This document shows, piece after piece, positions 46,455 to 54,764 of a stretch of DNA of 64,000 bases (within the stretch, counting starts at the first letter, position 1; each line of letters begins with the position of its first letter). This stretch comes from Novipirellula galeiformis (GTDB lineage Bacteria; Planctomycetota; Planctomycetia; Pirellulales; Pirellulaceae), in assembly GCF_007860095.1 (NCBI RefSeq), contig NZ_SJPT01000003.1:81664-145663 (forward strand). The letters run 5' to 3'. Position numbers and translations under genes: made by a program. Below the pieces are notes generated by a model. The model saw only the letters and a program-made list of their open reading frames with translations. It ran no database searches and was not told the DNA's origin.

Positions 46455-46467
46455 ACCACAACGGACG

Positions 46468-47292
46468 CTATCCGTCGGCTTGGGCGACTGCGGTCGTCGC
46501 CGCGGTTTGGATGTCGAGCCGGCGTAACATCGCCTTGCCACGCAACGTCAGGTCGGTGATGAACTTGAACTGATCTCGTCCGTCGATCGGATAGGCTTTC
46601 AGTCGGTAGTGCGTGCCCCAAGGCTTTTCGGCCGCAACCACCAAGATCGGCTTGTTGAGTTGCAGATAGGGACTCGCAATCGCGACCTCTTTTAACTTCT
46701 GGTGAACCCTTTGCCCATCATGATCGGGGTGCAGGTAGAAGTCGGCGACGCACATTAATTCTCGTTGTCCGCTGTTGTTGTTCGCGATCGCGGTCGTCCA
46801 GATCTTACTGTGCGGCACCGCAACCACCGTGTCATCGGGAGTCACGATCTGGACCGTTCGTAGATTCAAGGAGCGGACTTCCCCATAGGTGTCATCGATC
46901 TTGACCCAATCTCCGTTTCGGTAGGGCCGTTCGTGGAGCGCGACCACGCCCGCAATCAAACTGCTGGCATAATCCTTGAACGCGAATCCGAGTGCGACCG
47001 CCAAGGTTCCCGAAATCGCCAGCAGATTTTGCGGCGTCGGATAAATGAAAATGGGAATAATGTAGGCCGCAACGAAGAGCAGCATCGCCGCTCGTAAGAT
47101 CGGTTCCCAAGGCAAAATCCAGAATCGGAATCGATCCGGCACCCGCTCGGCAAGTCGTGGAATGACCCATTTGATCGCGATTGCCAAGGTGAGTCCGGCG
47201 GTCAGAACAAAGATGGCCTCGAACAGGCGGATTTCACCCCAATCGCGTAGAATTCGCGATACCTCTTCTTGAGCGACGTTAGCATCGGGCAT
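46468..47292 (-). CDS. MscS-type mechanosensitive channel
   Basis: A 274-residue small-conductance channel. Hydrophobic helices cover about residues 18-110 (LFEAIFVLTAGLTLAIAIKWVI, LRAAMLLFVAAYIIPIFI). The pore-lining part TLAVALGFAFKDYASSLIAGVVALHERPYRNGDWVKIDDTYGEV matches MscS TM3 and the start of the beta domain. The rest (LRTVQIVTPDDTVVAVPHSKIW, VCVADFYLHPDHDG, YRLKAYPIDGRDQFKFITDL) is the cytoplasmic vestibule. It lies 37 bp after the leftward NTPase-like gene, so the two are probably co-transcribed. Confidence 0.94.
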   Translation of the reverse strand: MPDANVAQEEVSRILRDWGEIRLFEAIFVLTAGLTLAIAIKWVIPRLAERVPDRFRFWILPWEPILRAAMLLFVAAYIIPIFIYPTPQNLLAISGTLAVALGFAFKDYASSLIAGVVALHERPYRNGDWVKIDDTYGEVRSLNLRTVQIVTPDDTVVAVPHSKIWTTAIANNNSGQRELMCVADFYLHPDHDGQRVHQKLKEVAIASPYLQLNKPILVVAAEKPWGTHYRLKAYPIDGRDQFKFITDLTLRGKAMLRRLDIQTAATTAVAQADG

Positions 47293-47329
47293 GATCGCTG
47301 GCTCCTAATCAAAAAACAAAAATGGGGAA

Positions 47330-48565
47330 TCAGCATGCATCGGTCAGAAAACCTTCGCTTTGTAGGTCTCGCCTAACGATTGGATATGCCAACAACGTCA
47401 CCCGTAGTTCCTCGTCCTGTTCCTCGAGAATCGACGCCCCGCAAAGTTCGCTAATTCGGCGTTGAATTTCATCACGCGAAAATGGCAATACCATAAGCAG
47501 CGACGAAAGTGAGAGCCCGCCATGCAGCAGCAACGCATGTAAGATAAAGAGGTGCACACGGTCCCCGTTGAGCGGTAATTGCGGCGGCGTGAGTTCGTTA
47601 GGCGAGACGAGCCAAAACGCGTGGCTCGACTCAGCGGACACTGTCGGCGACGTTTCGCTTCGCGGGTCACGGGTACGCAGCGATGCATTCCAAGTCGCCT
47701 GTGCCACCCCTGGATTGCCGCGTGATTTGACCGCTAAATCGTATAGGAAATCGGGGATCTCGACCTGCCGCACGCTCTTGTCGCCTCGCTTCTTTCTTCC
47801 AGCGTCGGGCAACTCAGGAAAAATGGGCTGCTCATTGCCGCTCTGGCGAAATGCGTATTGCGAAAGCGGTAACGTGCTGCGGAACCAGCGGTCCAATCGT
47901 CCGGCGTCTAGCGGTGCCAATGTCAGCGGTGGGCCGAGTACCGATTCAATCCCAATCGCGTGCTGCAGAAACGCCCACGCCCAACTATCGCAACCGATCA
48001 GTACGCGGTTTTGGCTGGCAAGCAACTGCTGTAAAAGTAGCCGCAAATGCATCAAGCCTTGCTCGTGGCGCAAGTACCAATCTTCTAAGTGCGGAATGAC
48101 TAGGATCTCGCGGTTTGATTCCTCCAGCACCTTGGCTGCCCATTGATCATCCGAGGGTGTTTCCAACAGCGAGTGCAGAGCCGGAGCGGCGAGTGTGCGG
48201 AGTTGTTTGTGTTGAGCCAGTTGTTGCAGTACGGCCGAGACGTCGCAGCCCGGCGGCCCCACCAGCGGCTGGATCCGCCGCCTAGATTGCTTTGGGCGAA
48301 ACCAATCTTCACCCAAGGAATCGGCAAGTTGATTCGCGGCGTGTGTCCAGTCAGGAGGAGGGGAAACCGACTCCAGCAGATGGTCGGCAGGCCGATCCTG
48401 GTGGAGCGTTGCTTTTGCCGCCGACGGCTTTGAGCGATGCAAGGTGCGTTGCACGAACTTCCATGCCCGCCGCAATTTACCGCGAGCCGCATCGGTTGCG
48501 GGCGGAGTCGGAGCATCGAAATCCGCAATCGGAATGTAGCTCCAGATCGATTCGGACTCCTCCAT
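47330..48565 (-). CDS. P-loop NTPase-like protein with winged-helix-like tail
   Basis: About 411 residues from the ATG at 48565 (MEESESIWSYIPIADFDAPT). After a basic linker, the centre reads RRIQPLVGPPGCDVSAVLQQLAQH, which sits where a Walker A loop would be but lacks the GK(S/T). A Walker-B-like EILVIPHLEDWYL and a sensor-like VLIGCDSWAWAFL follow. The tail (LFILHALLLHGGLSLSSLLMVLPFSRDEIQRRISELCGASILEEQDEELRVTLLAYPIVRRDL) looks like a winged helix. The layout recalls STAND/Orc1-like NTPases without ATP-binding residues. It precedes mscS by 37 bp. Confidence 0.72.
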   Translation of the reverse strand: MEESESIWSYIPIADFDAPTPPATDAARGKLRRAWKFVQRTLHRSKPSAAKATLHQDRPADHLLESVSPPPDWTHAANQLADSLGEDWFRPKQSRRRIQPLVGPPGCDVSAVLQQLAQHKQLRTLAAPALHSLLETPSDDQWAAKVLEESNREILVIPHLEDWYLRHEQGLMHLRLLLQQLLASQNRVLIGCDSWAWAFLQHAIGIESVLGPPLTLAPLDAGRLDRWFRSTLPLSQYAFRQSGNEQPIFPELPDAGRKKRGDKSVRQVEIPDFLYDLAVKSRGNPGVAQATWNASLRTRDPRSETSPTVSAESSHAFWLVSPNELTPPQLPLNGDRVHLFILHALLLHGGLSLSSLLMVLPFSRDEIQRRISELCGASILEEQDEELRVTLLAYPIVRRDLQSEGFLTDAC

Positions 48566-48736
48566 TTTAATTTGCTTTCTCGAGACGGTAAGGCGAACAC
48601 GCAGCGATGCGGAACTCACTACAACTTACTTGCAGCGTTCATCGATCGCTGCATTCGACAGTGAATAAACAGGCAAGTTTGCATCGCTTTTAACCGTTCG
48701 GGCGGTAGCCACGGTTTTAACAACAGAACCGTGCCC

Positions 48737-49828
48737 CTATCGCACCACACGTCCTGATGCCGCACCGCCCATCAAGGCTTCCACCTCGCCGCGGGTGGAA
48801 TAGTTGAAGTCGCCTTTGATGGAATGCTTCAAGCAAGAGGCTGCGACTGCGAATTGGAGCGCGGTTTGAGGCTCGCTCAATTCCGGCGTGATCAGGGAAA
48901 AAATCAATCCCGCTGCAAACGCATCGCCTCCGCCCACGCGGTCGACAATACTCTTGATTTCATAAGGACGATAGTTTCCATCGTTGTCGAGGGGAGCGAA
49001 CGAGGGGGTGTCCGACGCGACGTCCAAGAGCATCGCGCCCCAGTTGTTGTGAGTCGCGGAAAAACTTTCCCGCAATGTGATCGCCACCTTGCTGACATTG
49101 GGAAACTGCGTTGCCACTTGTCGCGCGACATCGGGGTACCGTGACGTGTCAAGCGATCCGGAATGGACATCGGTTTCGCCGGCTTGAATACCGAGCACAT
49201 CGTGGCAATCTTCTTCGTTGGCGATCACAAGATCGATGTACGGAAGAATCGTTCGCATGGTTTCTTGAGCGAGTTGACGAGCGGACTTGGGTGAATCCCA
49301 CGTCCAAAGTTTGTTGCGAAAATTCAAGTCGATCGAGACTTGTAATCCCGCCGCTTTGGCTCTTTGTGCAGCCACGAGCGTTGCGTTCGCAGCGTGCTGC
49401 GACAGCGCCGGCGTGATGCCGCTGAGGTGCAACCAGCCCGCCCCTGCAAAACTGGCGTCCCAGGCATATTGATCCGCCGGCGTGATCGCGATGGCCGAAT
49501 CACTGCGGTCATAGATCACATTGCTCGGCCGTTGATTGGCACCGGTCTCGAGGAAATACAGCCCTAAGCGTCCACGGTCGGTGCGAAGAACATATTGTGT
49601 GTCGATGCCCATCGCACGAACCGAATCAATCGTCGCGTCGGCCAGTGCATGTTTGGGGAGTGCCGTCACATAGCGGGCCGTCCCTCCAAAGTTGCAGATC
49701 GAAACCGCCACACTGGCCTCGGCGCCAGCATAGGTCACTTCCAATTCTCGGGTCTGGCGAAGGCGGAGATGGTCCGGTGCCGCCAAACGCCCCATGATTT
49801 CCCCGAAGGTGACAACTGTCTTACTCAT
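48737..49828 (-). CDS. kdgK: 2-keto-3-deoxygluconate kinase (PfkB family)
   Basis: A 363-residue ribokinase-fold sugar kinase: VVTFGEIMGRLAAPDHLRL, VTYAGAEASVAVSICNFGGTARYVTALPKHALAD, WLHLSGITPAL, VSIDLNFRNKLW, and the C-terminal PfkB signature VDRVGGGDAFAAGLIFSLI with the catalytic Asp. It phosphorylates KDG to KDPG. The 3' part of the aldolase gene overlaps its start by 8 bp, and together they form a two-step route from uronates to pyruvate and glyceraldehyde 3-phosphate. The specificity assignment rests on this pairing. Confidence 0.9.
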   Translation of the reverse strand: MSKTVVTFGEIMGRLAAPDHLRLRQTRELEVTYAGAEASVAVSICNFGGTARYVTALPKHALADATIDSVRAMGIDTQYVLRTDRGRLGLYFLETGANQRPSNVIYDRSDSAIAITPADQYAWDASFAGAGWLHLSGITPALSQHAANATLVAAQRAKAAGLQVSIDLNFRNKLWTWDSPKSARQLAQETMRTILPYIDLVIANEEDCHDVLGIQAGETDVHSGSLDTSRYPDVARQVATQFPNVSKVAITLRESFSATHNNWGAMLLDVASDTPSFAPLDNDGNYRPYEIKSIVDRVGGGDAFAAGLIFSLITPELSEPQTALQFAVAASCLKHSIKGDFNYSTRGEVEALMGGAASGRVVR

Positions 49829-50483
49829 TTTCGAAACCCTTGTTTTTTGCTTTGATCACGTTGGCAGCGCTTGTCGTGATGCCGTCCCAATCTTCGTTGT
49901 TGACCATTGTTTGTTTGACGATCCATGATCCGCCAATCGCGGCCACATTGGATTCCTTCAAATAGGGCAGCATGTTTTCAGCATTCAGCCCGCCGAGCGG
50001 AAAATATTGAATGCCCAAATGCTTGTAGGGGGCACTCATGCTGCGCAGATAAGAAATACCACCGGCCGCTTCGGCGGGAAAGAATTTGACGAAACGACAA
50101 CCCAGTTCAATCGCCGCTTCAAGATCCGATGGAGTCATGATCCCCGGTGCAAACGGAAACTCGATTTCTTGTGCGGCACGAACCACACGCGCGTTCATTC
50201 CCGGAGCCACGCCAAAGGAGGCGCCCGCCGCCTTTACCTCACGCACTGTTTCCGGCGTTAGGATGGTGCCCACTCCGACCAACATTTCGGGTACTTCCGC
50301 ACAGATCGCCCGTACGGCGTCGATCCCAGCGGCGGTTCGCAATGTCAGTTCGATCGCATCAATGCCGCCTTTGAATAATGCCTTTGCCAATGGCACCGCA
50401 TGTTGCGTCTGCTCGACCGAAAAGCCAGCGACAATGCCGGTCCGTTGTAATCGCTGCAAAATTTCGTCAGGGAACATCATCAT
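49821..50483 (-). CDS. eda: KDPG/KHG aldolase
   Basis: About 220 residues from the first ATG of an ATGATGATG run at 50483, with GAGAAAG just upstream (the frame is open to 50510). Class I aldolase pattern: GIVAGFSVEQTQHAVPLAKALFKGGIDAIELTLRT (Glu), LVGVGTILTPETVREVKAAGASFGVAPG, FAPGIMTPSDLEAAIELGCRFVKFFPAEAAGG (Schiff-base Lys in VKFFPA) and GGLNAENMLPYLKESNVAAIGGSWIV. It cleaves KDPG to pyruvate and glyceraldehyde 3-phosphate. It overlaps kdgK by 8 bp. Confidence 0.94.
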   Translation of the reverse strand: MMMFPDEILQRLQRTGIVAGFSVEQTQHAVPLAKALFKGGIDAIELTLRTAAGIDAVRAICAEVPEMLVGVGTILTPETVREVKAAGASFGVAPGMNARVVRAAQEIEFPFAPGIMTPSDLEAAIELGCRFVKFFPAEAAGGISYLRSMSAPYKHLGIQYFPLGGLNAENMLPYLKESNVAAIGGSWIVKQTMVNNEDWDGITTSAANVIKAKNKGFENE

Positions 50484-51026
50484 CACTTTCTCGTTATTGA
50501 TCAAAACCAAGTGCTGCGTCCAGTCTAGGAACTGGGGTACGCCCGGATGGTTTGCGCCGTTCCGCTACGTTTTTAGTATCAGGACGCAGGCCTTCGGTTT
50601 CCGTGGGCCTAAAGAAATGAGGCTGACAAAGCACTGGGAACCTGAACCTCGTTCACTACGATCAAACCCAAATTTCTAATCCTGGCACAGCACTCGACGC
50701 ATTTGGCTCGTCCGCGAACGGAACGTCGATTTCGTTCGTTGGCGCGTTGAACTTAGAATGATTGGTTTGCGAACGCAAGCTGATGTGCCCCGCGAGGCAG
50801 CGGTTGACGTGACATCGGATTAGCGATTCACCACGATACAAAAGTAATGCGGTTGGCGTTTCTTGGTGGAGCCCCGTGAGGCAAGGGGGGGTGACGATTG
50901 AAGGGCGAGCAAGGAGGGCTTTGTCGCAGGCCAAACCTGCTGCGAGTTTCGATTACACTCTGTGGCATCACACGCGGTTTACAATCAAATTTAAACTCCC
51001 TACTTTCCAGCGTGAGCCGAGATACT

Positions 51027-52286
51027 ATGCACATTCGTCGTTTTCTAATGGTCGCGTTGGTGGTGGGAGTCGCCTCCATCGCGGCGGCACAAACTTTCAA
51101 TCCTCGTGATGACATCAAGCCAAAGGATGAGGAGTCCACCGTGTCGAATGATCGTTTGCCCGATCCGCTCTCCGGGATCGAGTCCCCCGCCGAATGGCCA
51201 GCGCGACGCGAGCAAATCCGTCAGCTGTTCGCAACCGAGATGTTCGGCAATGTTCCGACCGATAAATTGAATGCGATCAAGGTCAAGGTCAAGGTCAAGG
51301 ATCAGGGAACACGCAAGTCGATATTTGGCGGAAAGGCGACGATGTGGCAACCGGTCGTGACGCTGGCGGGGCGTGATCTACAGTTGCTGATTTTCTTGCC
51401 ATCCGAATCGAAAGATACGCCCGCTTTTCTGGCCTACAACTTCCATGGCAATCACACCGTATTGGATGATGTTGATATTCCAGTAACCGAACATTGGGTT
51501 CGCAATAAACCTGGTAACCGCGCCAGTGCCCAGGATCGCGGGAATGGCGCATCTCGCTGGGCCGTCGAAAAAATCATCGACCATGGCTTTGCCCTCGTGA
51601 CGCTCTATTACGGTGATGTCGATCCCGACTTCGACGACGGCTTTGCCAATGGCGTCCACGCGGCGCTGGCCGACAAGCCGGCCGGTGACCAATGGGGCTC
51701 GATTGCGACCTGGGCTTGGGGGCTGAGCCGGGTGCTCGATTATCTCGAAACCGTGCCTGAGATTGACGAACAACGCGTCGCGGTGATGGGACACTCGCGA
51801 CTGGGCAAGACCGCGTTGTGGGCAGGAGCGAACGACGAGCGGTTCGCCCTGGTGATCTCTAACAATTCGGGTTGCGGTGGAGCGGCGCTCTCACGCCGCC
51901 GCAGCGGTGAAACCGTGGCTCGTATCAATACCGCGTTTCCCCATTGGTTCTGCAAAAATTTTGCTCACTACAACGACAACGAGGCCCAGTTGCCCTTTGA
52001 CCAGCACATGTTGATCGCACTGATGGCTCCTCGTCCAGTTTACGTGGCGAGCGCCGTGGAGGATACGTGGGCGGATCCCGAAGGCGAATTCCTCTCCGCC
52101 AAACACGCCACACCGGTTTACCAATTACTGGGCAGCGAAGGATTGCCGGCCAAAGAGATGCCGGCCGTGGATCAACCGAGCCAGGGCAGCATCGGTTACC
52201 ACGTCCGCTCCGGAGGGCATGGCGTGACCGATTTCGATTGGACGGAGTACCTCAAGTTTTCCAGCAAGCACCTGTTGAACAAGTAG
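51027..52286 (+). CDS. Glucuronoyl esterase-like (CE15-type) secreted hydrolase
   Basis: About 419 residues from the ATG at 51027, which gives a signal peptide (MHIRRFLMVALVVGVASIAAAQ). Alpha/beta hydrolase: FLAYNFHGNHTVLDD, GFALVTLYYGDVDPDFDDGF, WGSIATWAWGLSRVLDYLET, VAVMGHSRLGKTALWAGA (nucleophile in GHSRLGK, the CE15 pattern), SNNSGCGGAALSRRRSGE, LIALMAPRPVYVASAVEDTWADPEGEF and a late SGGHGVTDFDW with the His. Such enzymes cut ester bonds between glucuronate and lignin or other alcohols. Divergent from eda, fitting a uronate-degrading set. Confidence 0.9.
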   Translation: MHIRRFLMVALVVGVASIAAAQTFNPRDDIKPKDEESTVSNDRLPDPLSGIESPAEWPARREQIRQLFATEMFGNVPTDKLNAIKVKVKVKDQGTRKSIFGGKATMWQPVVTLAGRDLQLLIFLPSESKDTPAFLAYNFHGNHTVLDDVDIPVTEHWVRNKPGNRASAQDRGNGASRWAVEKIIDHGFALVTLYYGDVDPDFDDGFANGVHAALADKPAGDQWGSIATWAWGLSRVLDYLETVPEIDEQRVAVMGHSRLGKTALWAGANDERFALVISNNSGCGGAALSRRRSGETVARINTAFPHWFCKNFAHYNDNEAQLPFDQHMLIALMAPRPVYVASAVEDTWADPEGEFLSAKHATPVYQLLGSEGLPAKEMPAVDQPSQGSIGYHVRSGGHGVTDFDWTEYLKFSSKHLLNK

Positions 52287-52873
52287 CAATCATTGCTTTG
52301 TTTGGGACGCGTCTGGGCGGCTATCTGGGCTGCTATCTGGGCTGCCCGTGTTCGCAGTGATCACGTGGGTTGCGAGCACCTTCACGGCCGCACCCTGGCG
52401 TGTCCCGCCGTGCTCGCGTCCAGCGAGCTTGAGACGCCGCTTCGATGAACGGGATGTGGTCATTTGGCCCGTACCGATCGAGACACTGTTTTGGTGCCGC
52501 TGCAACACGAGCGAATGCGGCTGTCTTTTCTACCGCATCGCGAGGTTGGTGTCTGGGGACTCAGTCTGTCTGTTGGCCGTGATCACGCTCGCTCCACCCC
52601 TTTTGGTTCGTCGCCCTTCAAGCCGATGAGAGACCGCGATTTCGGTGGCGGCCCGGGGGTGATCTCCGGCATGCATCGGCAAGCGGATTGGGCGGCATCC
52701 GTGCGAATATCTGCGATCTGTCAGCCCGCTTCGGAGGGAGACGCCATCGAGGTTCTTGTCAAGCGACTTGGCCTAACGCGGCATACGATTTGCAACCATG
52801 AATAGACGGTTCGATTTTCCTCGTGCCTTCTCAATCCTCGTGCCTTCTCAATTCGCTGCAATGGAGTTTTCTG
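52287..52873. other. Intergenic, nothing recognised
   Basis: 587 bp after the esterase gene. It contains a short direct repeat (GGCTATCTGGGCTGCTATCTGGGCTGC, about 52319-52345; units of about 12 bp) and no supported gene. An open frame at 52348-52629 has no SD or family signature. Confidence 0.45.
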
Positions 52874-53332
52874 ATGATCCCATCGACTGTGGAACGTGTT
52901 CCGCAACACACCGCCGAGCATGTGAACAACCAAATTCGCTATCAAACCGAAGAACGCGTCACGCGTCTTGCCGCCGCTGGCCGCGAGGCGATCGATCAAC
53001 GATTGGCTGAACTGGATCAAGAATGGGACATCGAGCGGACTTTGGAGGCCAATGCCGCCGCTTTGTCCCTCGTTGGATTGACGTTAGGCGCCACGGTTGA
53101 TCGCAAATGGTTTGTCTTTCCCGGAGTGATTGCCGCCTTTCTTTTGCAACATGCGGTGCAGGGTTGGTGTCCGCCCTTGCCGGTCTTTCGTCGCCTTGGG
53201 ATTCGGACAGCCTCGGAGATCGACTATGAACGCGATGCGCTGAAGTCGCTGCGAGGGGATTTCGAGCATTTGCAATCAGACTCGCCAGGACATCCCAGCC
53301 CCACGCAGGTCGTCCCGGCCCTCCAGCGGTAA
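52874..53332 (+). CDS. DUF2892 (YgaP-like membrane domain) protein
   Basis: About 152 residues from the ATG at 52874. The N-terminal part is helical and polar (RLAAAGREAIDQRLAELDQEWDIER). A hydrophobic pair of helices follows (ALSLVGLTLGATVDRKWFVFPGVIAAFLLQHAVQGW) and then CPPLPVFRRLGIRTASEIDYERDALKSLRGDF, the DUF2892 end pattern (GWCPPLPVxRRLGxRTxxEI). Such domains pair with rhodanese and related sulfur-transfer proteins. It starts the DUF2892/DUF442/DsrE run. Confidence 0.85.
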   Translation: MIPSTVERVPQHTAEHVNNQIRYQTEERVTRLAAAGREAIDQRLAELDQEWDIERTLEANAAALSLVGLTLGATVDRKWFVFPGVIAAFLLQHAVQGWCPPLPVFRRLGIRTASEIDYERDALKSLRGDFEHLQSDSPGHPSPTQVVPALQR

Positions 53333-53393
53333 GCGGGGATGGCTCACCGCACGCAGTCACCCTATTTCCTATTGATTTAGAGGCAGAACAATC

Positions 53394-53855
53394 ATGTCAG
53401 ACAAGATAAAACTCAATGACCAAGTGATGGTTGGCGAGCAGCCTTCCGAGTCGGAGATCGACCAACTCGGCCAACAAGGTTTCAAAACGGTCATCAATTT
53501 CCGTGCCGAGGGGGAAGAGGGACAACCTCTCTCTCCCGATGCCGAAGGGGCAAAGGTTCAAGCGGCGGGGATGGAGTACCTGCATCTTCCAGTTTCGATG
53601 AAATCGATGGGGCCCGAACTCGTCGATCGGTTTCGAACGAAATATCCTGACCTTCCCAAACCGGTGTTTGCTCATTGCAAGAGCGGTAAGCGAGCCGGGG
53701 CGATGGTCGTGATGCAGATGGCGGTCGAACAAGGAATGACGGGAGCCCAGACCCTGGAAAAAGCAAAGGAGATGGGCTTCGAGTGCGATCAGCCTGAGTT
53801 GGAACAGTTCGTTCGCCAGTACGTTGATTCGCATTCCAAAGCGAAGCCGGCTTAA
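53394..53855 (+). CDS. DUF442 (beta-lactamase-hydrolase-like, PTP/rhodanese fold) protein
   Basis: A 153-residue soluble protein: KLNDQVMVGEQPSESEIDQLGQQGFKTVINFRAEGEEGQ (the QPxxxxI opening of DUF442), MEYLHLPVSMKSMGPELVDRF, and PVFAHCKSGKRAGAMVVMQMAVEQG, with a CxSGxR phosphatase/rhodanese-type loop (Cys and Arg kept). Family members occur beside persulfide dioxygenases and thiosulfate sulfurtransferases. It lies 61 bp after the DUF2892 gene on the same strand. Confidence 0.9.
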   Translation: MSDKIKLNDQVMVGEQPSESEIDQLGQQGFKTVINFRAEGEEGQPLSPDAEGAKVQAAGMEYLHLPVSMKSMGPELVDRFRTKYPDLPKPVFAHCKSGKRAGAMVVMQMAVEQGMTGAQTLEKAKEMGFECDQPELEQFVRQYVDSHSKAKPA

Positions 53856-54013
53856 TGAATAGCAGCATGCCAATCACCGTAACGATCATTCCCCGCTCGC
53901 CGTGATTGAATAAACCACTCGCGCCGACGGGAATGTGATTAGCCGAGAAAGTGTTTGGCCAACCGAAGCTTGCTTCGCTCGTTCACGCCCCTTCTAACGC
54001 AAGAGAGATACTA

Positions 54014-54586
54014 ATGAATATGTTGAGATGGATGGCCGCCGTAATGTTATTGGGAACTACCGCTTACGCCGCCGACCCCACCGGGGACGCGAAGTACGAG
54101 CATCCGGTGATCAAGGATCATGGCGGGATCGTGGTGCTTTCCGATGCGGCTCATCAGCCACTCAAGAATTCCAAAGTCCTGCTGGACATCACTTCGGATT
54201 CCAAGTCGGGCAGTGTGATCAAAGGCTTCGACCGAGCTGCTTTGATCCTTAACCAATACGCCCAAGCCACCGCTGGGACGGACAACGGCTTCAAAATGGC
54301 GATCATTCTTCACGGGCCCGCCACCAAAGCTGCCCTTTCTCACGAAGCGTATGCCAAACACACCAACTCGTATTTGCGAGACAAAGGCAAGGCAAAAAAT
54401 CCCAATCTCGAATTGATGTCGCAATTGAAAAAAGCGGGCGTCGAGATCTATGTTTGCGGGCAAGCGCTGGCCCATCACAGCTATGCCAGCGGTGATGTCG
54501 TTCCCGAAGTGAAAGTGGCTGTCTCGGCGGCCACCGTTAACATCAATCTGCAAATGGACGGCTACGCCTACATCCCGTTCAAGTAA
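54014..54586 (+). CDS. Secreted DsrE/DsrF-like family protein
   Basis: About 190 residues from the ATG at 54014, with AAGAGAG about 8 nt upstream. A signal peptide (MNMLRWMAAVMLLGTTAYA) precedes a DsrE-like domain: KVLLDITSDSKS, FDRAALILNQYAQA, FKMAIILHGPATKAALSHEAY, LELMSQLKKAGVEIYVCGQALAHHSYASG (single Cys in VCGQAL) and VKVAVSAATVNINLQMDGYAYIPF. DsrE-fold proteins bind sulfane sulfur on a Cys. A periplasmic version next to DUF2892 and DUF442 suggests sulfide/persulfide handling. Confidence 0.88.
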   Translation: MNMLRWMAAVMLLGTTAYAADPTGDAKYEHPVIKDHGGIVVLSDAAHQPLKNSKVLLDITSDSKSGSVIKGFDRAALILNQYAQATAGTDNGFKMAIILHGPATKAALSHEAYAKHTNSYLRDKGKAKNPNLELMSQLKKAGVEIYVCGQALAHHSYASGDVVPEVKVAVSAATVNINLQMDGYAYIPFK

Positions 54587-54764
54587 GCGGAGTGTGCGTT
54601 GACCCCGTTTTCCGTTTGAGTTCACTAACACGAAGCCGGCCATCGAGCAATCGATGGCTCGGTCAATCGCACCCGGAACGGCATCTATCTCGCGGTGGTC
54701 CCACCTCTCGAGTCGCTATACTTAATGACAGTCCACCCCTGTATCGCTTCCGCCCGGAGAGATA

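Larger units (their letters stand above)
45971..46467. other. Intergenic region with two inverted-repeat elements
   Basis: 497 bp between the small gene and mscS. It contains copy C of the dispersed palindrome (46167-46232) and a separate nested inverted-repeat element (46328-46454). No gene is supported. Confidence 0.7.

Noticed and set aside
52348..52629. Plus-strand open frame of 93 codons after the esterase
   Set aside because: No SD, no motif and Arg/Cys/Ser-rich composition typical of non-coding GC-rich DNA.
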